A stretch of 19,821 bases of DNA, from assembly GCA_036375275.1 (NCBI GenBank), contig DASUSF010000006.1, positions 1 through 19,821 of the forward strand, read 5' to 3'. The translations under genes were made by a program, and so were the position numbers. Under the pieces are notes generated by a model that was not told the origin of the DNA, did not search any database, and was given only the letters and a program-made list of their open reading frames with translations. Origin of the DNA: DASUSF01 sp036375275. GTDB taxonomy: Bacteria > Pseudomonadota > Alphaproteobacteria > Geminicoccales > Geminicoccaceae. The number at the start of each line of letters is the position of its first letter. Position 1 is the first letter of the stretch. Positions 1 through 7,783 of this stretch are shown here, piece after piece.

Positions 1-2352
1 CCCGACCTCAACCTGTTCGATGCCGTGGTCGCGCATGTTCGCGAGGAGGCAGGGCGCCACCACGTGCTGATCGCGGCAGCCAGCGCCGGCGCGCTCGAGC
101 GGCTGAAGGGCGTCCTCGAGGACCACGGCCTCGACCACATCCGGCGGATCGACCGGTTCGACCAGCTCGAGGAGAGCCGCATCCCGGCGATCGGGGTTCT
201 GCCGCTCGATCATGGCTTCACCTCCGGACGGGTCGCGGTGCTCGCCGAAGCCGACATCCTCGGCGAGCGCCTGGCCCGACCGGTCAAGCGCAGGCGCCGG
301 GCCGACAAGTTCATCGCCGAGGTCGGGGCGCTCGGCGAAGGCGACCTCGTGGTCCACGACGAGCACGGCATCGGCCGGTTCGAGGACCTGGTGACGCTCG
401 AGATCGCCGGCGCGCCGCACGACTGCCTGAAGCTGCTCTACCACGGGGGTGACCGGCTGTTCGTGCCGGTCGAGAACCTCGACGTCCTGTCGCGCTACGG
501 CGCGAGCGACGGGACCGTGGCGCTCGACCGGCTGGGCGGCCTCGGCTGGCAGACCCGGAAGGCCAAGGTCAAGGAGCGGATCCGGGAGATCGCCGGCGAG
601 CTGATCGAGATCGCGGCCCGGCGTCAGCTTCGCCGCGGCGAGCATTTCGACCCGCCGCCCGGCGCCTACGACGAGTTCGTGACCCGCTTCCCCTACGAGG
701 AGACCGAGGACCAGGCCGCGACCATCGACGCCGTCCTGGACGATCTCGGCTCCGGCCGGCCCATGGACCGGCTGGTCTGCGGCGACGTCGGCTTCGGCAA
801 GACGGAGGTCGCGCTGCGGGCCGCCTTCATCGCCGCCATGGCGGGCAACCAGGTCGCCCTCCTCGCGCCGACCACGCTCCTCGTCCGCCAGCACTTCCAG
901 CTGTTCCGGGAGCGCTTTCAGGGCCTGCCGATCCGGATCGAGCAGCTCTCGCGGTTCGTGACCGGCAAGGCCGCGACGGAGATCAAGAAAGGCCTCGCCG
1001 ACGGCGACGTCGACATCGTGATCGGCACCCACGCGCTCCTCGGGCCGAAGGTCTCGTTCAAGCGCCTCGGCCTCGTGATCGTGGACGAGGAGCAGCATTT
1101 CGGAGTCGCCCACAAGGAGCGCCTCAAGCAGCTCCGCGCCGAGGTCCATGTGCTGACCATGACCGCGACGCCGATCCCGCGCACCCTCCAGATGGCGCTC
1201 GGCGGCCTCAAGGAGCTCAGCATCATCGCGACCCCGCCGGTGGACCGGCTCGCGGTGCGCGCGTTCGTGCTGCCGGCCGACCCGGTCGTGATCCGGGAAG
1301 CGATCCTCCGCGAGCACTACCGCGGCGGGCAGACCTTCTACGTGTGCCCGCGGATCGAGGATCAGGCAAAGCTCGCCGGGCAGCTCCGCCAGCTGGTGCC
1401 GGAGGTCAAGCTCGCGGTCGCCAACGGCAGGATGCCGGCCAAGGAGCTCGACGAGGTGATGGCCGCCTTCTACGACCGGAAGATCGACGTCCTCCTGTCC
1501 ACCAACATCATCGAGTCCGGGCTCGACATCCCGACCGCGAACACCCTCATCGTGCACCGCGCCGACCGTTTCGGCCTGTCGCAGCTCTACCAGCTGCGCG
1601 GCCGGATCGGGCGCGGCAAGGTGCGCGGCTACGCCTACTTCACGCTGCCTCCGGACAAGAAGCTGCGCGAGGTCGCGGAGAAGCGGCTCCAGGTCATCCA
1701 GAGCCTGGACCAGCTCGGCGCCGGCTTCCAGCTGGCGTCCCACGACCTCGACATCCGGGGCTCGGGCAATCTGCTCGGCGACGAGCAGTCGGGGCACATC
1801 AAGGAGGTCGGCTTCGAGCTCTACAACCACCTGCTCGAGGAGGCGGTTGCGGTCGCCAAGGCCGAGGCCGGCGAGACGGGCGAGCTGGTCGCCGGACGCC
1901 ACGACTGGACTCCGCAGATCACGATCGACGCCGCCGCGCTGATTCCGGAACCGTACATCGAGGATCTCGATCTCCGGCTCCAGATGTACCAGCGCCTGGC
2001 CAAGCTCGAGACCCACGAGGAGCTCGAGGCCTTCGCGGCCGAGCTGATCGACCGCTTCGGCCCGCTGCCGGAGCCGACCGAGCAGCTGCTCCAGCTGGTC
2101 GGGATCAAGCAGCTCTGCCGCCAGGCCGGAGTCGCCAGGGTCGAGGCGGGACCGCGTGGCATCGTGGTTGCCTTCCACGAGGACCGCTTCGCCAAGCCGG
2201 ACCGGCTGGTGGGCTACATCGCGGAGCGCTCGGGGCGCATGAAGGTGCGGTCCGATCACCGTCTGGTGATCAGCGAAGAGACCGGCTCGGGCGAGGAGCG
2301 CCTGAAGAGGGTCAGGAAGGTGGTCGGCGAGCTCGCCGCGCTCGCCGCCTGA
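1..2352 (+). CDS. mfd: Transcription-repair coupling factor Mfd (5'-truncated by window)
   Basis: Mfd is a DNA translocase that displaces RNA polymerase stalled at lesions and recruits UvrA for nucleotide excision repair. The frame is open from base 1, so the true start lies upstream; 783 codons are visible and the family is usually about 1150 residues, so most of the N-terminal UvrB-like part is missing. In order I see a CarD-like RNA polymerase-interaction domain (about codons 110-165, with VHDEHGIGRFEDL), then a superfamily 2 helicase core: Walker A GDVGFGKTE at codons 261-269, the DEEQ box at about 362-365, TATPIPRTLQ, and motif VI QLRGRIGRGK at about 531-540. The C-terminal part contains the D7-like regulatory domain. 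The following HDAC-like gene starts 76 bases downstream with its own ribosome binding site. Identification is secure from the combined CarD-like and RecG-like architecture; RecG lacks the CarD-like domain. Confidence 0.97.
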   Translation, partial: PDLNLFDAVVAHVREEAGRHHVLIAAASAGALERLKGVLEDHGLDHIRRIDRFDQLEESRIPAIGVLPLDHGFTSGRVAVLAEADILGERLARPVKRRRRADKFIAEVGALGEGDLVVHDEHGIGRFEDLVTLEIAGAPHDCLKLLYHGGDRLFVPVENLDVLSRYGASDGTVALDRLGGLGWQTRKAKVKERIREIAGELIEIAARRQLRRGEHFDPPPGAYDEFVTRFPYEETEDQAATIDAVLDDLGSGRPMDRLVCGDVGFGKTEVALRAAFIAAMAGNQVALLAPTTLLVRQHFQLFRERFQGLPIRIEQLSRFVTGKAATEIKKGLADGDVDIVIGTHALLGPKVSFKRLGLVIVDEEQHFGVAHKERLKQLRAEVHVLTMTATPIPRTLQMALGGLKELSIIATPPVDRLAVRAFVLPADPVVIREAILREHYRGGQTFYVCPRIEDQAKLAGQLRQLVPEVKLAVANGRMPAKELDEVMAAFYDRKIDVLLSTNIIESGLDIPTANTLIVHRADRFGLSQLYQLRGRIGRGKVRGYAYFTLPPDKKLREVAEKRLQVIQSLDQLGAGFQLASHDLDIRGSGNLLGDEQSGHIKEVGFELYNHLLEEAVAVAKAEAGETGELVAGRHDWTPQITIDAAALIPEPYIEDLDLRLQMYQRLAKLETHEELEAFAAELIDRFGPLPEPTEQLLQLVGIKQLCRQAGVARVEAGPRGIVVAFHEDRFAKPDRLVGYIAERSGRMKVRSDHRLVISEETGSGEERLKRVRKVVGELAALAA

Positions 2353-2428
2353 GCCGAACCGCCGCGCCGACGCCCCAGCGCTTTGAGCGGAGGTTGTCGC
2401 GTGCTAACGCTCCGGCCGGGGAGGCGCC

Positions 2429-3367
2429 ATGATCACCTTGCTCTACATGCACAGCAGCTCGCTCGAGCACGACCCGGGACCCGGCCATCCCGAGCAGCCG
2501 GGGCGGATCCGCGCGATCCAGACCATGCTCGAGCGGGAGGAGCGGAAGGGCGGCCTGGTCGGGATCGTGCGCCGCGAGCCCGAGCGCGCGACGGTCGAGC
2601 AGCTCGAGCGGGTGCACACCGCCCGCTACGTCGAACGGATCCTCGGCGCCATCCCGAATGAGGGTCACGTCCGGCTCGACGCCGACACGGTCGTCTCGCC
2701 CGGCTCCGGCGAGGCCGCGCTCCGGACCGCGGGAGCGGCGCTCGGCGCCGTCGACGCGGTGATCAGGGGCGGCGCCAGGAGGGCCTTCTGCGCGCTGCGT
2801 CCGCCCGGTCACCACGCCGAGCCCGAGCGCGCCATGGGCTTCTGCCTGTTCAACAACGTGGCACTCGCGGCGATGCAGGCACTCGAGGTCCATGGGCTGG
2901 AGCGGGTCTCGATCTTCGACTTCGACGTCCATCACGGCAACGGCACCCAGGCGGCCTTCGCGCGCGAGGGGCGGGTGCAATACCTCTCGACCCACCAGTG
3001 GCCGCTCTATCCCGGGACCGGCGCCGAGCACGAGACCGGCGTCGGCAACATCGTCAACCGGCCACTGCCTGCCGGGACGGGGTCGAAGGCCTGGCGGCGA
3101 GTGGTGGAGCGGGACATCCTGCCGGCGATCACGGCGCACGACCCGGACCTCGTTCTGGTGTCCGCCGGCTTCGACGCCCACCGGGACGACCCGCTCGCCA
3201 TGCTGGAGCTGGTCGAGGACGATTTCTTCTGGGTGACGCGCGAGCTCTGCGGCATCGCCGACCGTCACGCCCGGGGCCGGCTAGTCTCGGTCCTCGAAGG
3301 CGGCTACAACCTGAACGCGCTGGCTGCGAGCGCGTTCGCCCATCTTGATGCACTGGTGCACCCGTGA
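2429..3367 (+). CDS. Histone deacetylase family protein (AcuC/HdaH-like zinc deacetylase)
   Basis: This is a 312-residue class II-type zinc-dependent deacetylase. Bacterial relatives act on acetylpolyamines, acetylated proteins or other small amides; the substrate cannot be read from the sequence. Visible motifs are RPPGHH at 124-129 (the catalytic His pair), DFDVHHGNGT at 164-173 with zinc ligands D166 and H168, SAGFDAH at 245-251 with the third ligand D249, and EGGYN at 290-294 with the catalytic Tyr293. All catalytic residues are present. The ATG start is supported by a strong Shine-Dalgarno GGGGAGG (2418-2424) four bases upstream. The stop overlaps the xseB GTG by four bases, so it heads the xseB-ispA-dxs-tlyA run. 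Its position beside xseB and ispA is a familiar alphaproteobacterial arrangement, but no link to isoprenoid synthesis is evident. Confidence 0.93.
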   Translation: MITLLYMHSSSLEHDPGPGHPEQPGRIRAIQTMLEREERKGGLVGIVRREPERATVEQLERVHTARYVERILGAIPNEGHVRLDADTVVSPGSGEAALRTAGAALGAVDAVIRGGARRAFCALRPPGHHAEPERAMGFCLFNNVALAAMQALEVHGLERVSIFDFDVHHGNGTQAAFAREGRVQYLSTHQWPLYPGTGAEHETGVGNIVNRPLPAGTGSKAWRRVVERDILPAITAHDPDLVLVSAGFDAHRDDPLAMLELVEDDFFWVTRELCGIADRHARGRLVSVLEGGYNLNALAASAFAHLDALVHP

Positions 3368-3675
3368 GCGGAACATCTTTCGAGTGGAACGAGTTGGCGG
3401 CTGATTCCGATGTCCAGGAGGAGCCAGAACGGGCGTCCGCGCCGGATGACGTTCAGGCCATGAGCTTCGAGCATGCGCTGGCGGAGCTGGAGCGCATCGT
3501 CCAGGAGCTCGAGCGCGGCGAGCTCGAGCTGGACGCCGCGATCGGCGCCTACGAGCGCGGCACGACCCTGCGCCGCCATTGCGAGCAGAAGCTCAAGGAG
3601 GCCCGGCTCCGGGTCGAGCGGATCACGCTGGGCGGCGAGGGCCAGGTCGGCAGCGAGCCGATGGACGTCGGGTGA
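3364..3675 (+). CDS. xseB: Exodeoxyribonuclease VII small subunit
   Basis: XseB is the small helical subunit of exonuclease VII, which with XseA degrades single-stranded DNA in both directions. The core from MSFEHALAELERIVQELE through the ERG and RHCEQKLKEARLRVERI segments is the standard two-helix coiled-coil family signature. I chose the GTG at 3364 because it overlaps the upstream stop codon as GTGA; this gives 103 residues, longer than the usual 75-85. The first 32 residues are acidic and low in conservation signals. An ATG at 3460 directly before the conserved core would give 71 residues, slightly short, and has no clear ribosome binding site. The true start may be either, while family assignment is firm. 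Its stop overlaps the ispA GTG by four bases. XseA is not in the window. Confidence 0.88.
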   Translation: MSGTSFEWNELAADSDVQEEPERASAPDDVQAMSFEHALAELERIVQELERGELELDAAIGAYERGTTLRRHCEQKLKEARLRVERITLGGEGQVGSEPMDVG

Positions 3676-4574
3676 ACGTCGCCCGGGTCGAGGATCTCCG
3701 CCGCCGGATGGCGGCCGTCGCCGAGGCGATCGAAGCCGACCTCGACCGCTTCCTGCCGCCGGCTGTGGGGGCGCAGGCGCGCCTCAACGAGGCCGTGCGC
3801 TATGCGACGCTCGGTGGCGGCAAGCGTCTCCGCCCGTTCCTCGCCGTGGCGGCGGGGGACCTGTTCGACGTTCCGGAAGCGCGGACCCGGCGGGTCGGCT
3901 GCGCGATCGAGATGATCCACAGCTATTCGCTGGTCCACGACGACCTGCCGGCGATGGACGATGCCGAGCTGCGGCGCGGCCGGGCGAGCTGTCATCGGCG
4001 GTTCGACGAGGCGACCGCGATCCTCGCCGGCGACGCGCTCCAGGCGCTGGCGTTCGAGCTGCTGGCCGATCCGGCGACCCATCCGGACCCCGAGGCGCGG
4101 ATCGAGCTGGTCCGGGGTCTCGCGCTCGCCTCCGGTCCGCTCGGCATGTGCGGCGGCCAGATGATCGACCTCGAGGCGGAAGGGCAGGCGCTGACCCTCG
4201 ACCAGGTCCTGGAGCTGCAGCGGCTCAAGACCGGCGCCCTGATCCGCTTTTCCTGCGCCGCCGGCGCGATCCTCGGTAGCGCGCCCGCGGCGGCCCGGAG
4301 CGCGCTGCTCGACTATGCCGATGCCCTCGGCACGGCGTTCCAGATCCGGGACGACCTGCTCGACGTCCTCGGCGACGCCGCGGAGACGGGCAAGGACCAG
4401 GGCATCGATGCCTCGGCCGGCAAGGCGACGCTGGTCGGGCTGCTCGGGATCGACGGCGCGCGGCGGCGGCTCGACCAGCTGCACGGCCGCGCCGTCCGGG
4501 CGCTCGCGCCGTTCGGGCCGGCCAGCGGCGTGTTGCGCGCGGTGATGGAGTTTGTCATACACCGCAGGAGCTGA
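3672..4574 (+). CDS. ispA: Farnesyl diphosphate synthase (short-chain polyprenyl synthase)
   Basis: IspA condenses dimethylallyl and geranyl diphosphate with isopentenyl diphosphate to give farnesyl diphosphate, precursor of undecaprenyl carriers, quinone side chains and hopanoids. The 300-residue protein has the full trans-prenyltransferase layout: GGGKRLRP at 48-55, the first Asp-rich motif DDLPAMDD at 90-97 with the two-residue insertion typical of bacterial type II enzymes, GDALQ at 120-124, and the second Asp-rich motif at 227-231 (FQIRDDLLD). The GTG start at 3672 overlaps the xseB stop as GTGA; a longer open frame upstream contains only xseB shadow sequence. A geranylgeranyl product is possible because chain length depends on few residues, but the adjacency to xseB and dxs favours IspA. 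Confidence 0.93.
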   Translation: MNVARVEDLRRRMAAVAEAIEADLDRFLPPAVGAQARLNEAVRYATLGGGKRLRPFLAVAAGDLFDVPEARTRRVGCAIEMIHSYSLVHDDLPAMDDAELRRGRASCHRRFDEATAILAGDALQALAFELLADPATHPDPEARIELVRGLALASGPLGMCGGQMIDLEAEGQALTLDQVLELQRLKTGALIRFSCAAGAILGSAPAAARSALLDYADALGTAFQIRDDLLDVLGDAAETGKDQGIDASAGKATLVGLLGIDGARRRLDQLHGRAVRALAPFGPASGVLRAVMEFVIHRRS

Positions 4575-4642
4575 GGGGGCAGTCAACCATTTCGCGCCGC
4601 GACGAACGCTCGCCATCTCGCGTGCCTCAGAGTTCGGATCCG

Positions 4643-6589
4643 ATGTCGACCACGCCGCTTCTTGACACCATTCGCGACCCCGACGACGTGCGCAGGCTCG
4701 AGGCCGGGAAGCTCCGCCAGCTCGCGGACGAGCTGCGCGCCGAGATGATCGACGCCGTCTCCGGAACCGGGGGGCACCTCGGTGCCGGCCTCGGCGTGGT
4801 CGAGCTCACCGTGGCCCTGCACCACATCTTCGAGACCCCGCGCGACAAGCTGATCTGGGACGTCGGCCACCAGGCCTACCCCCACAAGATCCTGACCGGG
4901 CGGCGCGACCGCATCCGCACCATCCGCCAGCCGGGCGGGCTGTCCGGGTTCACCAAGCGCTCCGAGAGCCGCTACGACCCGTTCGGCGCCGCGCACAGCT
5001 CCACCTCGATCTCGGCCGCCCTCGGCATGGCGACGGCGCGCGATCTCGCCGGCGACGACTTCAACGTGATCGCGGTGATCGGCGACGGCGCGATGAGCGC
5101 CGGCATGGCCTACGAGGCGATGAACAACGCCGGCGCCCAGCATGCCCGGCTGATCGTGATCCTGAACGACAACGACATGTCGATCGCGCCCAACGTCGGG
5201 GCGATGCACCAGTACCTCTCGCGGGTGCTCTCGTCGCGGCCGTACATGAGCGTCCGGCATGCCGCGAAGCACCTCGCCGAGCACATGCCGCGGAGCATCG
5301 CCGAGGCCGCCGGCAAGGCCGAGGAGTACGCCCGGGGCATGGTCCAGGGCGGGACGCTGTTCGAGGAGCTCGGCTTCTACTACGTCGGGCCGATCGACGG
5401 CCACGACCTCGACCATCTCGTGCCGGTGCTGAAGAACGTCCGCGATGCGCAGCGGGACGGGCCGGTCCTGGTCCACGTCCGGACGCGGAAGGGCGCCGGC
5501 TATCCGCCAGCGGAGAGCTCGAGCGACAAGTACCACGGCGTCTCGAAGTTCGACGCGCTCACCGGCGCCCAGGTGAAGGGCAAGTCCAACGCGCCGTCCT
5601 ACACCGCGGTCTACGCCAAGGCGCTGATCAAGGAGGCCGAGCTCGACCGGCGGGTGGTCGCGATCACCGCGGCGATGCCCTCCGGCACCGGCGTCTCGAC
5701 GTTCCAGAAGGAGTTTCCGGAGCGTAGCTTCGACGTCGGGATCGCCGAGCAGCACGCCGTGACCTTCGCGGCCGGGCTCGCGACCCAGGGCATGAAGCCG
5801 TTCTGCACGATCTACTCGACCTTCCTGCAGCGCGGCTACGACCAGGTGGTGCACGACGTCGCGATCCAGGGCCTGCCGGTGCGCTTCGCGATGGACCGGG
5901 CGGGCCTCGTGGGCGCCGACGGGCCGACCCATGCCGGCGCCTTCGATCTCAGCTATCTCGGCTGCCTGCCCGGGTTCGTGATCATGGCGGCGGCCGACGA
6001 GGCCGAGTTGATGCACATGGTCCGGACCATGGCCGAGATCGACGACCGGCCGTCGGCGGTCCGCTATCCGCGTGGCGAGGGCATCGGGATCGAGCTGCCG
6101 GAGCGCGGCGAGCTGCTCGCGATCGGCAGGGGCCGGATCGTTCGCGAGGGCGGTGGACCGATCGCCCTGCTGTCCCTCGGAACGCGGCTCGAGGAGTGCC
6201 TCGCGGCGGCGGACGAGCTGACCGCGCGCGGCCTCTCGACCAGCGTCGCGGACGCGCGGTTCGCGAAGCCGATCGACCAGGAGCTGATCCGGACCCTCGC
6301 GCGCGAGCACAGCGTCCTGATCACGGTCGAGGAGAATGCGATCGGGGGCTTCTCGGCCCAGGTCCAGCAGTTCGCGCTCGGCGCCGGGCTGCTCGACGAC
6401 GGCAAGCTCCGCCTGCGCAGCATGACGCTTCCGGACCGCTTCATCGACCACGGCTCGCCGCGCGGCATGTACGAGGAGGCGGGCCTCAACGCCTCGCACA
6501 TCGCGACCCTGGCGCGCGCGACCCTCGACCCGTCGCTGGCCGAGGATGCGATGGCCGATGCGGGGCGGAAGCGGCTGCGCGCCTCCTGA
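4643..6589 (+). CDS. dxs: 1-deoxy-D-xylulose-5-phosphate synthase
   Basis: Dxs is a thiamine-diphosphate enzyme that joins pyruvate and glyceraldehyde 3-phosphate to make DXP, the entry step of the MEP isoprenoid pathway and a source for thiamine and pyridoxal. From the chosen ATG the protein is 648 residues, normal for the family. It shows SGTGGHLGAGLGVVELTVAL near the N-terminus (about 40-59), the TPP-binding motif GDGAMSAG (147-154) with NDND at 175-178, the transketolase-like pyrimidine domain containing DVGIAEQHAVTFAAGLA with the catalytic Glu, and a C-terminal transketolase domain. The ATG at 4643 fits the family start (TPLLDTI follows); an in-frame GTG at 4622 would add seven residues. 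Neither has a clear Shine-Dalgarno. The gene follows ispA after 68 bases and is followed two bases later by tlyA. Confidence 0.96.
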   Translation: MSTTPLLDTIRDPDDVRRLEAGKLRQLADELRAEMIDAVSGTGGHLGAGLGVVELTVALHHIFETPRDKLIWDVGHQAYPHKILTGRRDRIRTIRQPGGLSGFTKRSESRYDPFGAAHSSTSISAALGMATARDLAGDDFNVIAVIGDGAMSAGMAYEAMNNAGAQHARLIVILNDNDMSIAPNVGAMHQYLSRVLSSRPYMSVRHAAKHLAEHMPRSIAEAAGKAEEYARGMVQGGTLFEELGFYYVGPIDGHDLDHLVPVLKNVRDAQRDGPVLVHVRTRKGAGYPPAESSSDKYHGVSKFDALTGAQVKGKSNAPSYTAVYAKALIKEAELDRRVVAITAAMPSGTGVSTFQKEFPERSFDVGIAEQHAVTFAAGLATQGMKPFCTIYSTFLQRGYDQVVHDVAIQGLPVRFAMDRAGLVGADGPTHAGAFDLSYLGCLPGFVIMAAADEAELMHMVRTMAEIDDRPSAVRYPRGEGIGIELPERGELLAIGRGRIVREGGGPIALLSLGTRLEECLAAADELTARGLSTSVADARFAKPIDQELIRTLAREHSVLITVEENAIGGFSAQVQQFALGAGLLDDGKLRLRSMTLPDRFIDHGSPRGMYEEAGLNASHIATLARATLDPSLAEDAMADAGRKRLRAS

Positions 6590-6591
6590 CG

Positions 6592-7341
6592 ATGCCGCGG
6601 CGGCGGCTCGACCAGTTGCTGGTCGAGCGCGGCCTCGTGGACAGCCGGACCCGCGCCCAGGCGCTGATCCTCGCCGGCCAGGTGTTCTCCGGCGAGCGGC
6701 GCCTCGAAAAGGCCGGCGCCGCGATCGACCCCGATCTGCCGCTGGAGATCCGGGGCGCGCCTTCCCCCTACGTCTCGCGGGGCGGGCTCAAGCTCGCCCA
6801 CGCCCTCGATCATTTCAGGATCGATCCGAGCGACCTCACCGCCCTCGACGTCGGCGCCTCGACGGGCGGCTTCACCGACGTCCTCCTGCAGCGCGGCGCC
6901 GCCAAGGTCTATGCGGTCGACGTCGGGCACGGGCAGCTCGACTGGCGCTTGCGCACCGATCCGCGGGTCGTCGTCCTGGAGCGCACCAACGCCCGCCATC
7001 TGACGCGCGAGCAGGTCCCGGATCCGGTCGATCTAGTGGTCTCCGACGCGAGCTTCATCTCGCTCGAGCTGGTCCTTCGGGCCCCACTCAATCTGATGCG
7101 TCCAGCCGCTTGGCTGGTAGCGCTGATCAAGCCGCAGTTCGAGGTCGGCAGGGGCCAGGTGGGGAAGGGGGGCGTGGTCCGCGATCCCGCCCTGCACGAG
7201 GCCGTGTGCGGCCGGATCGCGGGCTGGCTGGAGACGGAGCAGGGCTTCCACGTGCTCGGGATCGCGGCGAGTCCGGTGCTCGGACCGGCCGGCAACCGCG
7301 AGTTCCTGATCGCGGCGCGCCGGCCCGCCAGCCAGGCTTGA
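6592..7341 (+). CDS. tlyA: TlyA family rRNA (cytidine-2'-O)-methyltransferase
   Basis: TlyA proteins methylate the 2'-hydroxyl of ribosomal RNA cytidines using S-adenosylmethionine; older annotations call them hemolysin A. The 249-residue product has an N-terminal S4 RNA-binding domain (about 1-60, beginning RRRLDQLLVERGLVDSR) and an FtsJ-like Rossmann methyltransferase domain with the SAM-binding loop DVGASTGGF at 86-94. The K-D-K-E catalytic tetrad is complete by inspection: K67 in RGGLKL, D152 in SDASFISL, K180 in LIKPQFE and E237 in NREFLI. The ATG lies two bases after the dxs stop, so translation is probably coupled. The stop codon of this gene lies inside the candidate -35 box of the toxin-antitoxin promoter. 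Confidence 0.94.
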   Translation: MPRRRLDQLLVERGLVDSRTRAQALILAGQVFSGERRLEKAGAAIDPDLPLEIRGAPSPYVSRGGLKLAHALDHFRIDPSDLTALDVGASTGGFTDVLLQRGAAKVYAVDVGHGQLDWRLRTDPRVVVLERTNARHLTREQVPDPVDLVVSDASFISLELVLRAPLNLMRPAAWLVALIKPQFEVGRGQVGKGGVVRDPALHEAVCGRIAGWLETEQGFHVLGIAASPVLGPAGNREFLIAARRPASQA

Positions 7342-7370
7342 CGGTCTCGAGGATCGCGTCCATATTTGGA
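7338..7370 (+). promoter_or_regulatory. Candidate promoter and operator of the Xre-RES toxin-antitoxin operon
   Basis: A -35-like TTGACG (7338-7343), a 17-base spacer and a -10-like CATATT (7361-7366) lie just before the antitoxin ATG at 7376. The -35 box overlaps the tlyA stop codon. The -10 is embedded in the inverted repeat TCCA-TATT-TGGA (7359-7370), a possible operator for autorepression by the antitoxin, as is usual for type II modules. Transcription would begin at about 7373, leaving almost no 5' leader, so the antitoxin mRNA may be leaderless. This is pattern matching only. Confidence 0.5.
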
Positions 7371-7375
7371 CAATC

Positions 7376-7783
7376 ATGGCCAGATCATCCGCACTGAGAC
7401 ATGCTGAGCCGGCCGGCGACGCGGCTGCCCGGGACGCGGCCGCGCTGCGCGCGTGGTTCCGGATCATGACGCTCTGGGGGCTCACCGCGGAGGAGGGGCG
7501 GGTGCTGCTCGGCCGGCCGTCGCGGGCGACCTTCTACAACTGGAAGGCGGGCAGGGTCGCCGTCCTGCCGCACGACGTGCTCGCACGGATCAGCTACGTC
7601 CTCGGGATCTACAAGGCCCTGCAGATCCTCTACCAGGATCCGGCCATGGCGGACGCCTGGGTGCGGCGGCCGAACACCGCCTTCGGCGGCCAGAGCGCGC
7701 TTCAGCGGATGCTCGCGGGGGACGTCACCGACCTCGCGGCGGTGCGGGCCCATCTGGACGCGGCGCGCGGCGGCGGCGCTTGA
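7376..7783 (+). CDS. Xre/MbcA/ParS-type antitoxin (DUF2384)
   Basis: This 135-residue protein is the antitoxin of a RES-Xre type II module: it binds and inhibits the downstream RES toxin and normally represses the shared promoter. An N-terminal helix-turn-helix-like segment (about 33-60, LTAEEGRVLLGRPSRATFYN and WKAGR) is followed by a C-terminal toxin-binding DUF2384 region (about 75-130) with the characteristic WVRRPNTAFGGQSALQRML pattern. The ATG at 7376 sits about ten bases from a promoter-like -10 element and no Shine-Dalgarno is visible, consistent with leaderless translation. The stop codon TGA overlaps the toxin's TTG start by three bases (TTGA), typical of co-translated pairs. Family assignment rests on domain order, length and the adjacent RES gene. 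Confidence 0.9.
   Translation: MARSSALRHAEPAGDAAARDAAALRAWFRIMTLWGLTAEEGRVLLGRPSRATFYNWKAGRVAVLPHDVLARISYVLGIYKALQILYQDPAMADAWVRRPNTAFGGQSALQRMLAGDVTDLAAVRAHLDAARGGGA

Noticed and set aside
4583..6499. A 638-codon minus-strand frame antisense to dxs
   Set aside because: Low-complexity composition with no motif; Dxs on the plus strand explains the region completely.
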